A DNA stretch of 64,000 nt. It comes from Okapia johnstoni. Lineage: Eukaryota > Chordata > Mammalia > Artiodactyla > Giraffidae. Shown here piece by piece: positions 33,641 through 44,790 of this stretch. Position 1 is the stretch's first letter, and every line of letters starts with the position of its first letter. A program made the position numbers and the translations under genes. The notes under the pieces were generated by a model that ran no database searches, had not been told where the DNA came from, and worked only from the letters and a program-made list of their open reading frames with translations. Where the stretch lies: NCBI GenBank assembly GCA_024291935.2, contig CM044313.1, forward strand, positions 80,165,001 through 80,229,000, written 5' to 3'.

Positions 33641-34889
33641 ACAGCCTGGGTTGTAAACCCTGTCCTAACCTACCTTTGTGACTTAACATCCTGCAGCTGC
33701 ACCATCATAACAAAGCCCATGGCTTAAAACTGTCTACCCCTAATTTGCACAAGTAAGCCAACATCTTGCTCCAGAGAATTTAGAATTTGCTTTAGAGCCA
33801 AATTTTACAGCTATTCCTTCCTTAGCATTCAGAATGTAAAGAAGGTTTCCAAGTGATTTCCTTTCAAGCTTCATTGAGAAGCATTGAGTAAATAATTCTT
33901 TTAGGAATGCCCATACTGGAAATCCAGACTATTTCTTTAATTACCCAATAATGCTCATGACTCAATGTACCAGGTAATTCTGCAACTTTCTCTCTTGAGT
34001 TGGCTGTAAGAGGCACCATTAGAGCTATTGTCACTTTCCTTTTCTCCCCATCTCCTAAGGATCCAATGTAACTTAAGCATCCCCTCCCTGGATTTCTGGG
34101 TGACTTCCACTAAAATCCTAGACATCCTTAGTACAGCCATGTGTGAACTCATCTGGAAAGCTATATCAGAAAGCCCACATTTTGTGATGTTCAGTTCAAC
34201 CTAGGCTAGCAGCCATACCCCTGAATCTCTGTGTGCTAAGTTCTGTGAAAGATGTCTGTGTCTCTGTATGATTTTGTTGACAGCCTATTTACTTCTGAAG
34301 AGATTTCCCATAAGTTGGTATAAGCTTCCAAAACTTGCTCAAACTGAAACACAGACACACCCGATGAAAACACTAAACTTTAGAGAATTGACATTTTCTC
34401 AAAGTCCGAGTCTGGGCTGTGAATAGTTACCGAGTAACCACATAGTGCTGAACAGGACTTGTCACATAGATGCTGTGATTCTCATCCTCATGCAATGGTG
34501 GAGATAGGACCAGGAAAGAGAAAGTGAATAGACGATGTAGTGAGTGTTATGGCAGACAAAGGACAGGATGATAGCGCCGTTCATGGCACTCAACAAGGGG
34601 TTGAGGGCGGAAGGCGTGGTCAAGGAAGGCTCCCTGAAAGATAAAATTTAGAAGGTAAAATTTGTCAGAATTGAGTGTAGAAGAGAGAGTATGGGAAATC
34701 AAGGGGTCATGAATGGCATCTGGTTTTATCACCAGCATTTTGTTGAATTATTAGCCTTCTCTCAGTATGTATTTCTACACACTTCCGAAACTGATCCTCA
34801 TCCCTTCAGATTCACACACCTTCTGCGGTGTTTCATTGATGCTATTGTGTTTCACTATATCAAGAGAATCAATCAGTCTCACTTTGCTA
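33641..34889. other. No gene seen; 1.25 kb unassigned
   Basis: No clear element. 34600-34700 (gtggtcaaggaaggctccct) could be a scrap of L2 but is too weak to call. Frames do not exceed 78 codons. Confidence 0.45.
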
Positions 34890-35025
34890 GTAACCAACTG
34901 TGGGATTTTGGACAAAATCCAAGCTGAACTTTGCTTGGCCCCAGTCTTTTCACCTTCATAAAGATACTGAACAAAATAATTTTTGTGGTTCCTTCCACCT
35001 CTAAAATTCTACTATTTTAAGTCCT
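34890..35025 (+). mobile_element. MIR3-like SINE
   Basis: 'aactgtgggattttggacaa', 'ccccagtcttttcaccttca' and the 3' 'ggttccttccacctctaaaa' keep MIR-family order with a MIR3-type end. Confidence 0.65.
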
Positions 35026-35097
35026 GTCCTTTTCAAAATGCTTTTCTAATCTCCTTGGCTTCGTGTGAAATTTCCCTATTTTGACCCCTAGGATGGT

Positions 35098-35575
35098 GTA
35101 TCCGTTAGAATTGTATTACACTATGTGTCACACCAAATCTGACTGACGAGGAGCTGAAGCAATTAAGGATTTTATTTTTCTCAGTTATTAAGGAGTCCAG
35201 AGGTAGGCAGCCATGCTTGATGAAGTAGCCAAACCAGGGCATCGGGGACCCAGGCTACTTCAGACTTTCTTTGTAGACATCCATGGTTCCAAGACAGCTG
35301 CTCCTTCTTTAAGCTTCAAATCTGGGCTCCAGGCAGGAAGAGATATCAAGAAGGGCAAGTCAAGGGCTGAATGGATTGGTTTTCTTTGAAAGAGCTTGCC
35401 GTAGTGGCAGTTGCTTAAATCTCATTAGTCAAAACTGTGTCAAATGGCCACTCCAGGTGCAAGGGAGTCTGGGAAATGCTCTTTCCTTTGGTTAGACACA
35501 CTGATGCACTAAATAAAATGAGGCTTGTGTTAATAAGGAAGAAAAAGAGAAGATATATTAGGTAGGCAGCTTGCA
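35098..35575. mobile_element. Old interspersed repeat, family not assigned
   Basis: Ordered blocks typical of a common mammalian repeat: gagctgaagcaattaaggat, aaggagtccagaggtaggca, atcggggacccaggctactt, ctcattagtcaaaactgtgt, aaatggccactccaggtgca. I recognise the pattern but cannot name the family securely. Confidence 0.5.
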
Positions 35576-35591
35576 TCATTTGCTGAAGATG

Positions 35592-35895
35592 TAGTTGTTG
35601 TCATTCAATCACTAGGTCATTGTCCAACTCATTGCAATGCCATGGACTGCAGCACACCAGACTCCTCTGTCCTCTGTCCTTCACTGTCTCCTGGAATTTG
35701 CTCAGACTCATGTCCATCGCATCAATGATGCCATCCAACCATCTCATCCTCTGTCACACCCCTTCTCCTCCTGCCTTCAATCTTTCCCAGCATCAGGGTC
35801 TTTCCCAGTGAGTCAGCTCTTCACATCAGGTGGCCAAAGTATTGGAGCTTCAGCTTTAGCAACAGCCCTTCCAATGAAAATTCAGGGCTGATGAA
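35592..35895 (-). mobile_element. 5'-truncated BovB (antisense), 0.3 kb
   Basis: From ttgttgtcattcaatcac to ccaatgaaaattcagggctg: 3' UTR and the last part of ORF2. No clear target duplication. Confidence 0.92.
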
Positions 35896-36084
35896 GGTTA
35901 TTCAGAAGTAATATTCAAAATATTTTAAAATAGGTCTGGCATTGCCACTGATCAGTCAGAACAGACGCTGGCCCCCTTGTGTTAGTACATACCAGCTGAA
36001 TACCTGCCCGGACGTTTTTCTGCTTGGCGTTACCGTCTTTGCATGTCGTTATCTGCCCTCCTCCCCTCACAAAATAAAGCCTAA

Positions 36085-36190
36085 GTCCATCAAGGACAGG
36101 AGTATATTTTATGTTTATGCTTTCCATTCTCCAGAAAAGTGACATTTACATAGAATAAGTGTTCACTTTTCTTGAAAGGAATTGAATTAT
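36085..36190 (+). mobile_element. L2 3' end fragment (sense)
   Basis: 'agtccatcaaggacaggagt', 'tttccattctccagaaaagt' and 'catagaataagtgttcactt' fit the L2 end. Confidence 0.55.
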
Positions 36191-36973
36191 TCATATTATA
36201 ATTTAAGGATTAGACAACCAAGCAAAGAAGAATTCTGTTTTTTCAGGAATGAATACCGCCTATGAATGGTGACTGCATATCCTAAATGCCACAGTACAGT
36301 TGATTATAAGACTCGCAGATGGATATGGGCTTTGAAGTTTGTTCAGCTCACTTACGGCTATTCAAAAGGATTGTTAGAGACTTTAAAAAAGATAAAGATG
36401 TGTTGCCTGAAGTGAAAAGTTTCAGGCGTAATAGAGGTTCAGGAGACCTTTCCCTTCATTTATTAGGTTGAATAGAATTAATAAGGAGCCACCCCCACCC
36501 TATTAGTATAAAGAATTTTTTAAAAATCAGTTCCTTTAAAGAGCTGCATCTGGCTCATCCAGCCTGTAATAAGCCCATTTGTGTATTGTTTCTTTTTACT
36601 AAAATTTTGAGTAAGCGTATGCTCAGAGGTTGGGATGGAGCATTTTACTTAATTTTCTTATTTCTTAAACTTGAAATTAACTCAGAAAATCATGTTTTAA
36701 TCTTTTTTGTAAAGATATGTTTTTTAAATCTTGGTTCTTTTCAGTCAATTAAGTTTTTTCAGATGCCTTTATTTCTTTTGCTTTAATAATTTTAAAGTAT
36801 TTCAGTTTCTACTACACTTTTTCATTTGCTCTACTTCTTCAGTTTATCCTTCATTCTGTGTGTTTCTTGAAATGTAATATAAGTATATCCAAACCTGTTT
36901 GAAGAATTAATATGCAGTATCCAGTTCCCAAATTGCCTTTGGCAAGACCTATCTTTGAATCATCATTTCCATT
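36191..36973. other. No gene seen; AT-rich unassigned
   Basis: T-rich through 36580-36900, with no recognised element and no frame above 66 codons. Confidence 0.5.
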
Positions 36974-37324
36974 AAAGCATCTCTCAAATTAGCAAAAGAG
37001 ACATAGATGAATAGAACTGTATTTTGGACTCTATGGGAGAGGGCGAGGGCAGGATGATATGGGAGAATGGCATTGAAGAATATAAACTATCATATGTGAA
37101 ACGAATCACCAGTCCAGGTTCGATGCATGATACAGGGTGCTCGGGGCTGGTGCACCGGGATGACCCAGAGGGATGGGATGAGGAGGGAGGTGGGAGGCGG
37201 GTTCTGGAAGGGGAACACATGTACACTCATGGCGGATTCATGTCAATGTATGGCAAAACTAATACAATATTTTAAAGTAAAAAATAGATAAATAATTTTT
37301 TTTAAAAAAGCATCTCTCAAATTA
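36974..37324 (+). mobile_element. Recent L1 3' end with perfect 18-bp target-site duplication
   Basis: aaagcatctctcaaatta is repeated exactly at 36974-36991 and 37307-37324. The body 36992-37306 is the 3' UTR of the young bovine-type L1: gactctatgggagagggcga, atgggagaatggcattgaag, agtccaggttcgatgcatga, gcggattcatgtcaatgtat, tggcaaaactaatacaatat, then an A/T-rich tail. The perfect duplication and little divergence mark it as one of the youngest insertions. Confidence 0.96.
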
Positions 37325-37531
37325 AATTGATTCCACAGAGGAATAAAGGTTAAAATATAATGGATGCCTTTTTCCATTACTTTATCTTTAATCTGTTGCT
37401 TTGGCTTTTCTTAATATTTGGGATATGTGCTTATATCTGAATTTTGCAATAAGAAGTTCATGATCTGAGCCACAGTCAGCTCCTGGTCTTGTTTTTACTG
37501 ACTGTATAGAGCTTCTCCTTTCTCCAAATTT

Positions 37532-39640
37532 CAGACTTAAATTGAAGCAAGTAGGGAAAACCACTAGACCATTCAGGTATGACCTAAATCAAATCCCTTA
37601 CAATTATACAATGAAAGTGACAAATAGATTCAAGAGATTAGATCTAATAGACAGAGTACATGAAGAACTATGGACGGAGGTTCATGACACTGTACAGGAG
37701 TCAGGGATCAAGACCATCCCCAAGAAAAAGAAATGCAAAAAAGCAAAATGTTTGTCTGAGGAGGCCTTACAAATAGCTGAGAAAAGAAGAGAAGCTAAAG
37801 GCAAAGGAGAAAAGGAAATATATACCCATTTGAATGCAGAGTTCCAAAGAATAGCACAGAGAGATAAGAAAGCCTTCCTAAGTGATCAATGCAAAGAAAT
37901 AGAGGAAAACAATAGAATGGGAAAGACTAGAGATATCTTTAAGAAAATTAAAGATACCAAGGGAACATTTCATGCGAAGATGGGCTCAATAAAGGACAGA
38001 AATGGCATGGACCTAACAGAAGCAGAAGATATAAAGAAGAGGTGGCAAGAATACACAGAAGAACTGTACAAAAAGGATCTTCACGACCCAGATAATCATG
38101 ATGGTGTGATCACTCACCTAGAGCCAGACATCCTGAAACGTGAAGTCAAGTGGGCCTTAGGAAGCATCACTATGAACAAAGCTAGTGGAGGTGATGCAAT
38201 TCCAGTTGAGCTATTTCAAATCCTCAAAGATGATGCTGTGAAAGTGCTGCACTCAATATGCCAGCAAATTTGAAAACCTCAGCAGTGGCCAGACTGGAAA
38301 AGGTCAGTTTTCATTCCAATCCCAAAGAAAGGCAATGCCAAAGAATCTTCAAACTACCGCACAATTGCACTCATCTCACATGCTAGTAAAGTAATGCCCA
38401 AAATTCTCCAAGACAGGCTTCAACAGTATGTGAACTGTGAACTTCCGGATGTTCAAGCTGGATTTAGAAAAGGCAGAGGAACCCGAGATCAAATTGCCAA
38501 CATCCGCTGGATCATCGAAAAAGCAAGAGAGTTTCAGAGAAACATCTATTTCTGCTTTATTGACCATGCCAAAGCCTTTGACTGTGTGGATCACAACAGA
38601 CTGTGGAAAACTCTTAAAGAGATGGGACTACCAGACCACCTGACCTACCTCCTGAGAAATATGTATGCAGGTCAAGAAACAACAGTTAGAACTGGACATG
38701 GAACAGCAGACTTGTTCCAAATAGGAAAAGGAGTATACGTCAAGGCTGTATATTGTCACCCTGTTTATTTAACTAACATTCAGAGTACATCATGCAGAAT
38801 GCCAGGCTGGATGAAGCACAAGCTGGAATTAAGATTGCCGGGAGAAACATCAATAACCTCAGATATGCAGATGGCATCACCCTTATGGCAGAAAGCGAAG
38901 AAGAACTAAAGAGCCTCCTGATGAAAGTGAAAGAGGAGAATGAAAAAGTTGGCTTAAAACTCAACATTCTGAAAACTAAGATCGTGGCATCTGGCCCCAT
39001 CACTTTATGGCATATAGATGGGGAAACTATGGCAACAGTGAGAGACTTGATTTTCTTGGGCTCCAAAATCACTGCAGATGGTGACTACAGCCATGAAATT
39101 AAAAGACACTTACTCCTTGGAAGAAAAGCTATAATCAACCTAGACAGCATACTAAAAAATAGAAACATTACTTTGCCAACAAAGGTCCATCTAGTCAAAT
39201 CTGTGGTTTTTCCAGTGGTCATGTATGGATGTGAGAGTTGGACTATAAAGAAAGCTGAGCACAGAAGGACTGATACTTTTGAACTGTGGTGCTGGAGAAG
39301 ACTCTTGAGAGTCCCTTAGACTGCAAGGAGATCCAACCAGTCAATCCTAAAGGAAATCAGTCCTGAATATTCATTGAAAGGACTGATGCTGAAACTGAAA
39401 CTCCAATACTTTGGCACCAGGTGCAAAGAACTGACTCCTTGGAAAAGACCCTGATGCTGGCAAAGGTTGAAGGTAGGGGGAGAAGGGGATGACAGAGGAT
39501 AAGATGGTTGGGTGGCATCACTGACTCTTTGGACATCAGTTTGAGCAAGATCCAGGAGTTGGTGAAGGACAGGAAAGCCTGGCATGCTGCAGTCCATGGG
39601 GTCACAAAGAGTCGGACACGACTCAGCGACAACTGACTGA
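37532..39640 (+). mobile_element. BovB, longest copy in the window (2.1 kb)
   Basis: 5'-truncated downstream of the endonuclease domain, containing the linker, the whole reverse transcriptase and the 3' UTR to about gactcagcgacaactgactg. Order and length agree with an approximately 3 kb BovB lacking its first third. The recent L1 tail ends about 210 bp upstream. No convincing target duplication; a short actgactg occurs on both sides but is too short to rely on. Confidence 0.95.
37542..39319 (+). pseudogene. BovB ORF2 reverse transcriptase, inactivated
   Basis: Remains of the polyprotein that copies BovB RNA at the target site. First open piece 37542-38273 (243 codons) is the basic linker (PKKKKCKK near residue 62) plus the RT N-terminus. 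It stops at a TGA (38271-38273) where the other long copy has Trp. The frame continues in phase to motif A, IDHAKAFD, near 38559-38582. A 2-base gain near 38733-38737 shifts frame at the GVRQG-type motif, and a TAA follows at 38774-38776. The last piece 38792-39319 holds the active-site motif as YADG (38864-38875) instead of YADD, then ends at a TAG (39317-39319) in place of Trp. Two nonsense changes, a frameshift and a catalytic Asp lost: this copy cannot encode a working enzyme. Confidence 0.93.
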
Positions 39641-40319
39641 TGTTTATATCTTTTTTGTTCCTCTAAGGAAATCTATTTTTATGTTTCTGCCAGGCTAATT
39701 TTATTAATAAAGTATGGTGGGTTTTCTTCTTTATACCATACATTTTTCAATTCCAAGATGAATTTTTTTACATATATTTTAGTAACTTTGAAATTGACAT
39801 ATATCTTTAAGCTTTCAGCATATCATCATTTAACTGGAAGTTTTCTTTTCTTGGCAGTAAGTAAAATAACATTAGCAAATAAAACAACTGATGACTTCTC
39901 ATGTGTTGAAATGATCTCCAGTAGTAACTGCACTTTTAAGAATTTCTGAATGATCCAGGAATTTGCTCTGAACCATACAATTTTTCCTGACTTGTGCCAT
40001 CTTATATCCTAACCAGAATGCAGTTTACATCTTTGAAAATAGGAAATAAGAGTAAGTTTGTACTCTTCCTTTTGATTCTCTACATAGGATGCTTTTCACA
40101 ACTACAGTTTTTGAATCTCATCAACTTATGCCTTGCAAATGACTCACAAAACAAAAGTATGCATCTGTGTTAAAAGTACTGCCCTGTTTTCTATAAATTT
40201 CCAATCTTCCTTCCTCTCCTCCCCCAGCAAAACGGCAAACAAATCACTAAATCAGGAACTTCTTGGCCACCTTGCTCCTCAGTGAGAATGTTGTATTTAT
40301 CATGATATCTTCTCTTTTT
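39641..40319. other. No gene seen; AT-rich unassigned
   Basis: No recognised element; longest frame 63 codons. Confidence 0.5.
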
Positions 40320-40480
40320 GAGTTTCTGGTAAAACACACATAAAATTTACAGTCTTAACTATGTTTAAGAGTATAATTCAATAGTGTTAAGTACATTCAC
40401 ATTGTTGTTCAACCAATCTCCAGATCTCTTTTCATCTGGCAAAACTAGAACCACTGAGATATCCTTTAAAAGGCAGTTCT
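40320..40480 (-). mobile_element. Old L1 3' UTR fragment (antisense)
   Basis: Antisense L1M-type UTR: acacacataaaatttacagt, aagagtataattcaatagtg, ttcacattgttgttcaacca, atctccagatctcttttcat. Confidence 0.7.
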
Positions 40481-41174
40481 CTAAGCTTTCAGCCACACAT
40501 CCCTTGCAATTTTTGTCGGAACTCTTTCAAATAGTTCCAAGCCTCAAGCTGAGAGGGTTAGCTCTAGCCCAACCCAGATTAAACTTTTAAACTTTCTTTT
40601 TTCACATTTTACTCTCTTTAAATATGTGTGTGTACACATAAATGGCTGTTTTGGTCTATAAAATGAAATTCAAAATTTTAATATTTTAACACTTTAATAC
40701 TTTAAAATGGTTCCTACTGATTGGTTCCCACCAAAAAGGAATGTCCCTCCATTAAAAATGTGACATTTTATAGTAATTGTTACCACATCTCTTTTCTTGT
40801 GTTACCTTATTTGATGACAACGTGCTACTTCTGGGTCAGAGAATAGCCTTTCAGTGTGTGCATTCAAATCGGTGAATGAATTAGATAACTAGATCTTCAT
40901 TGAAGGAGATTGTTTTGAAATACATGAATTAATGGAAACACCGAATTGGCTGAGACAGCAGTTTTCCTGCTAGGTTTCTAGGAGCCCTAGACCTCTATGC
41001 TAGCGCCTTCCAGAGTGGCCACGGGGTACAGACAGGAGGCCAGATGGATGGGGCAGGTTTCTTTTCCCCTTTCAACTATTCCTATCGGTTTTACAGTCTG
41101 AGATCCCATATAGATTTCATGTAAAGGAAAGAGAAAGTTGTACTGCTTCAGAGAACAGTCTTGAAAAGTGGAGA
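40481..41174. other. No gene seen; unassigned sequence
   Basis: No recognised element or credible frame. Confidence 0.5.
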
Positions 41175-41370
41175 AATTTCATACTAACAAAAACAGATCT
41201 AGGTTCAAATTATAGCCCAGTCCCTTAAAACCTGTGCAGTCTTTAGACCAGTCAGTAACCTCCAAGCCTCAATTTCTTTGTAAGTATAATATTAGCCATT
41301 GTTATCTCCAAGTCACTAAGAGGATTATAAAACAGAGTATTAAGTATGTCTCATAAGAGGTTCATGTCCT
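41175..41370 (+). mobile_element. MIR SINE, diverged
   Basis: 'tctaggttcaaattatagcc', 'cctccaagcctcaatttct', 'aagtcactaagaggattata' follow MIR order. Confidence 0.6.
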
Positions 41371-41553
41371 AGGTGAATGATCGCCGGTGGTAATCTGCAT
41401 TAGAAATTGCAGGGTTCTGAACATCATGGCTTCACAGTCATTGATGTGATGGCACTTTTCTTTCAGTCTGCCTCCTACCCATCTGCTTCTACTGTAGGAG
41501 CTCCAGAAAGAGTTCTAGATAGGCACTTTTTTATTTTTCCTGTAAGGTGTGGA

Positions 41554-41722
41554 CTTTGGGCCAGCCACCTGAGCATGATCTGTGAATTTATTAGAATTGT
41601 AAAATGTCAGGCCTCAGCCCAAACCTATGAGTCAGAAACTCTGGGGGTGGATTTTTAGCAACCTTCATTTCAATAAACCTTCCAAGAGATTCTGATTTGC
41701 ACTGTTAGTTTGAAAAACACTG
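41554..41722 (+). mobile_element. MER20 (hAT-Charlie) DNA transposon
   Basis: 'gccacctgagcatgatctgt', 'gagtcagaaactctgggggt', 'agagattctgatttgcactg', end 'tagtttgaaaaacactg'. This is the characteristic MER20 layout, with the 3' terminus close to the family's GAGAACCACTG end. Confidence 0.8.
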
Positions 41723-41948
41723 AAAACAGTTGATTCACTTGGACTAGCCAGCTCAAGTGGAAGCAGGAAATGTGTGGAGGTAGGCCAGCCCATAGCAGAG
41801 ATAGGAGACTGATAGTGACTGGACTGGAAACCAGACTCAGCGGCTGGAAACCAGGCCCAAGTTCAGTTCCCTGGATCCTCAGAAACTGTTGATGATAGGT
41901 CTTTATCCTGATGCTGACTTTCCTGTGAATCAGTCAACATCTTGGGTG

Positions 41949-42156
41949 ATAATTCTCAACAAGGGGCAGTGTTGCTTTCCCAAAGGTAGTTGGCAATATC
42001 TGGAGACATTTTTGCTGTCATGACTGGGGAGTTAGTACTGGCATCTAATGAGCACCATCCAGGGATGCTGCTGAGCATCCCACAAGGTGAAGGAGGGCCC
42101 TACAATGGAAAACTGTCCAGCCCCAAATGTCAGGAGTATTCAAGTTAAGAAACCCT
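41949..42156 (+). mobile_element. MER5A (hAT-Charlie) DNA transposon
   Basis: Near full length: gataattctcaacaagggg, gttggcaatatctggagaca, ctggcatctaatgagcacca, gggatgctgctgagcatccc, tccagccccaaatgtcagga, gttaagaaaccctg. Confidence 0.88.
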
Positions 42157-42314
42157 GCTCTAAAGATCTTCCTCCTGACCCACTTGCCTCTCTTCCAAAA
42201 AGCAACTACTAACTTCTTTATCCTGTACCCTGAGACTCTTAAACTGACTTCTGTGAACCCTGCAGGGGTCCATGGATGGGCCTCAGAGAGCCCGGGGGTG
42301 TGTGTGTGTTGTGT

Positions 42315-42527
42315 GCATGTGCTCAGTCATATCTGACTCTTTGCGGCCCCATAAACTGTAGCCCACCAGGCTCCTCTGTCCATGGGACTTTCCAGGCAAG
42401 AATACTGCAGTGGGTGGCCATTTCCTTCTCCAGGAGATCTTCCCAACCCAGGGATGGAACCCACATCTCTTATGTCTCCTACATTGCCGGGCGGGTTCTT
42501 TACCACTAGCGCCACCTGGAAAGCCCG
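42315..42527 (-). mobile_element. Bov-tA SINE (antisense)
   Basis: Full length, preceded by a short (GT)n (42298-42312): gtgctcagtcatatctgact to taccactagcgccacctgga. First of three antisense Bov-tA in 1.4 kb. Confidence 0.94.
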
Positions 42528-42924
42528 CCTTGGTGTCTTGACTCTCTTCCTTTCTCACCAGAAGCTCATCCCATAACAAGTCTGTCAAGAGGCTTGTAAG
42601 ACAAAGCAGCCAGAAAAGTCACATTTGCTGAGGAAACCAAGTGGCCGAAGGATTGGTCCTTTGTGCTTCTCGTCCCTTCTCTCTCTGACCTGTCTCTGCC
42701 TCCTCACTTTCCTCTTAGCTGGTATCAGGAGGACAGAATTGTGTCTGTGTGACTGAATACTAAAGAAGTATTTATTTCCTAATTTTTAATTTTAAAAGCA
42801 GCATAACTCTCTAAGGAAAAGTAACACAAAACCCTAAATAAATTATATTTGTATTTAAATAGCCTTGAATGGATTGTTCTTTTTTTGAGTCAGTAGATCC
42901 AAAGGGAGAAAAAAATATCTTACT

Positions 42925-43162
42925 CCATCCAGTGTTGAAGTGAAAGTGTTAGTCACTCAGTCGTGTCCGATCCGTTGCAACTCCATGGACTGTAGCCCAC
43001 CAAACTCTTCTGTCCATGGAATTCTCCAGGCAAGAATACTAGAATGGGTAGCCATTCCCTTCTCCAGGGCATCTTCCCCACCCAGGGATCAAATATGGGT
43101 CTCCCACATTGCAGGCAGATTCTTTACCATCTGAGCCACCAGGGAGGGCCCCATCCAATGTT
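42925..43162 (-). mobile_element. Bov-tA SINE with 12-bp target-site duplication
   Basis: Repeats ccatccagtgtt (42925-42936) and ccatccaatgtt (43151-43162), one mismatch, flank a full-length element 42937-43150. Immediately to the right (43153-43190) a 23-base unit starting atccaatgttatata is duplicated in tandem, the second copy partial. Confidence 0.94.
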
Positions 43163-43249
43163 ATATAAATGTTATATCCAATGTTATATACATGGTTTAG
43201 GTGATAGGGATGCATTATACCAAACCCCCAAAATACCTTAGAACAGTAA

Positions 43250-43400
43250 TTCACAGACTTTGTCATACATTAGAATTCTGAGGTTCAGGTGGCACCCCAC
43301 ACCATTAAATCAAAATGTTTGTTGGTGAGGGAGCCAAGAATCAGTATTTTCTAAGGTTTCCTGGTGATTTCAGTGTGCAACAGATTTTGGAAGCTGCTTT
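43250..43400 (+). mobile_element. hAT-like DNA transposon relic (MER20/MER3-like)
   Basis: 'taattcacagactttgtcat', 'attagaattctgaggttcag', 'caagaatcagtattttctaa', 'tttcctggtgatttcagtgt' resemble the small hAT elements with inverted halves. Exact family uncertain. Confidence 0.55.
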
Positions 43401-43481
43401 ATAGAGGATATTTTAATACAGCACTGATGCTGGATTGCTATCTTCCTACTTTTTACCAAAAAAGTGGAATGTGATAGAAAA

Positions 43482-43697
43482 CATGGTGGTGGTGGTTTAG
43501 TTGCTCACTCATGTTTGACTCTTACAACCTTGTGGACTGTAGCCCTCTAGGCTCTTCTGTTCCTTGGGATTTCCCAGGCAAGAATACTGGCGTGGGTTGC
43601 CATTTCCTTCTCCAGGGTATCTTCCTGACTCAGGAATCAAACCCTGGTCTCCTGTGTTGTGGGTGGATTCTTTACTGACTGAACTACAAGGGAAGCT
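43482..43697 (-). mobile_element. Bov-tA SINE (antisense)
   Basis: Full length after a (GGT)n run: tttagttgctcactcatgtt to ctgaactacaagggaagct. Several internal substitutions and a small deletion near the 3' end. Confidence 0.93.
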
Positions 43698-44533
43698 TTT
43701 TTCAGTTGAATTAAATCCCTTGTGCTCTAACTTATTGCCAGAAGGTAACCAGCTGGCTAAATTGCTTGCATCACTCCAAATAGCAGACTAGCATTTTGGC
43801 GTCCTGTAATCAAAATAATCAATTTCACAGATCCGGGGTTGTTTACTCTTCAGCTTTGTAACTTGGCATTTTAATTTATGCAGATGTAATTTTGGACCTA
43901 GGGTATTTTCTAACTTATTCACCACCTTGTTCTCCAGAATCAGTAGAGAGCCATTCTGGTCTCCAGGGCACCAGATCTGTATGTGATAAGCTAAGGAGAA
44001 CACAACCATCAGACTCCCTCAAGCACACCTGACCATTACAGCAAAAATTTCAAGAGCTCACCAGGTTCCAACTCTGCCTCAGCTAGCTTCCTGGTTCCCA
44101 TTTCATCTGACTTGTTTGTTTTCAAGTAAACATAGCTGAAAAGACTCCAGGACCTGTTTCTAAGTGCATGCTATTTTGACGGCATATTCTCGTGACCGCT
44201 TGGCAAAAATCTCATTTGAGTGAGATCTCTTACCTGCTGCTAGCAACAGTGTCCTTTAGTTCAAGGAGAGAAAGCAAACTCAGCAAGTGAGGATGAGAAC
44301 AGACTTAGGGCTGTGCAGTCTCGTAGGAAGAGCCTAAAACACAACCTGATCATGGTGTCCAAAAGCATGACAGATGAACAGAAGGAAAATTCAGGCTAGT
44401 TGGTGGCTATTTCCACAGAAGAAACAAGCTTAAAGCACAGTGAATTGGCAGTTTAGTGAGCCCGAGATGATAACTTCTGTATTACATAATAGATCTGACT
44501 ACTGGAAGAAGCTTGTGGTATTCATTACTAAAC
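43698..44533. other. No gene seen; unassigned sequence
   Basis: No recognised element and no frame above 75 codons. Confidence 0.5.
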
Positions 44534-44610
44534 AGTCTGCTGTGCAGTCCATGGGGCTGCAAAGAGTTGGACACGACTGAGGGACTGAACTAAACTGAGT
44601 CTGGTGTGCA
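44534..44610 (+). mobile_element. Ultra-short BovB tail (51 bp) with target-site duplication
   Basis: agtctgctgtgca (44534-44546) and agtctggtgtgca (44598-44610) match at 12 of 13. Between them is only the last 51 bases of BovB: gtccatggggctgcaaagag, ttggacacgactga and a TGAAC-type tail. Confidence 0.8.
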
Positions 44611-44639
44611 ATATGGGTTGGAGGAATGGGTCACAGTCC

Positions 44640-44790
44640 AACCTTGACTTCTAACTTCCCACATGACCCTGCATGTTACGTGTCTCTTCAGGGCCTCTGT
44701 GTCCTCATCAGTCAAGTGAGAAGTTGAGCTGGGTGATTGCGCTAAGCCCCTCCTAATGCACTAACCCTGTGTGACACTTGAAAATGTTAC
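44640..44790 (+). mobile_element. MIR-family SINE, very diverged
   Basis: 'cttgacttctaacttcccac', 'cagggcctctgtgtcctcat', 'agttgagctgggtgattgcg' resemble MIR/MIR3 order. Low certainty. Confidence 0.45.

Noticed and set aside
37542..38273. 243-codon open frame, the longest in the window, as a gene
   Set aside because: It is the N-terminal part of BovB ORF2 (linker and RT start), stopped by a TGA, inside a recognisable LINE.
37497..39637. actgactg on both sides of the longest BovB as its target duplication
   Set aside because: Eight bases, one side about 28 bases away from the likely element start; could be chance.
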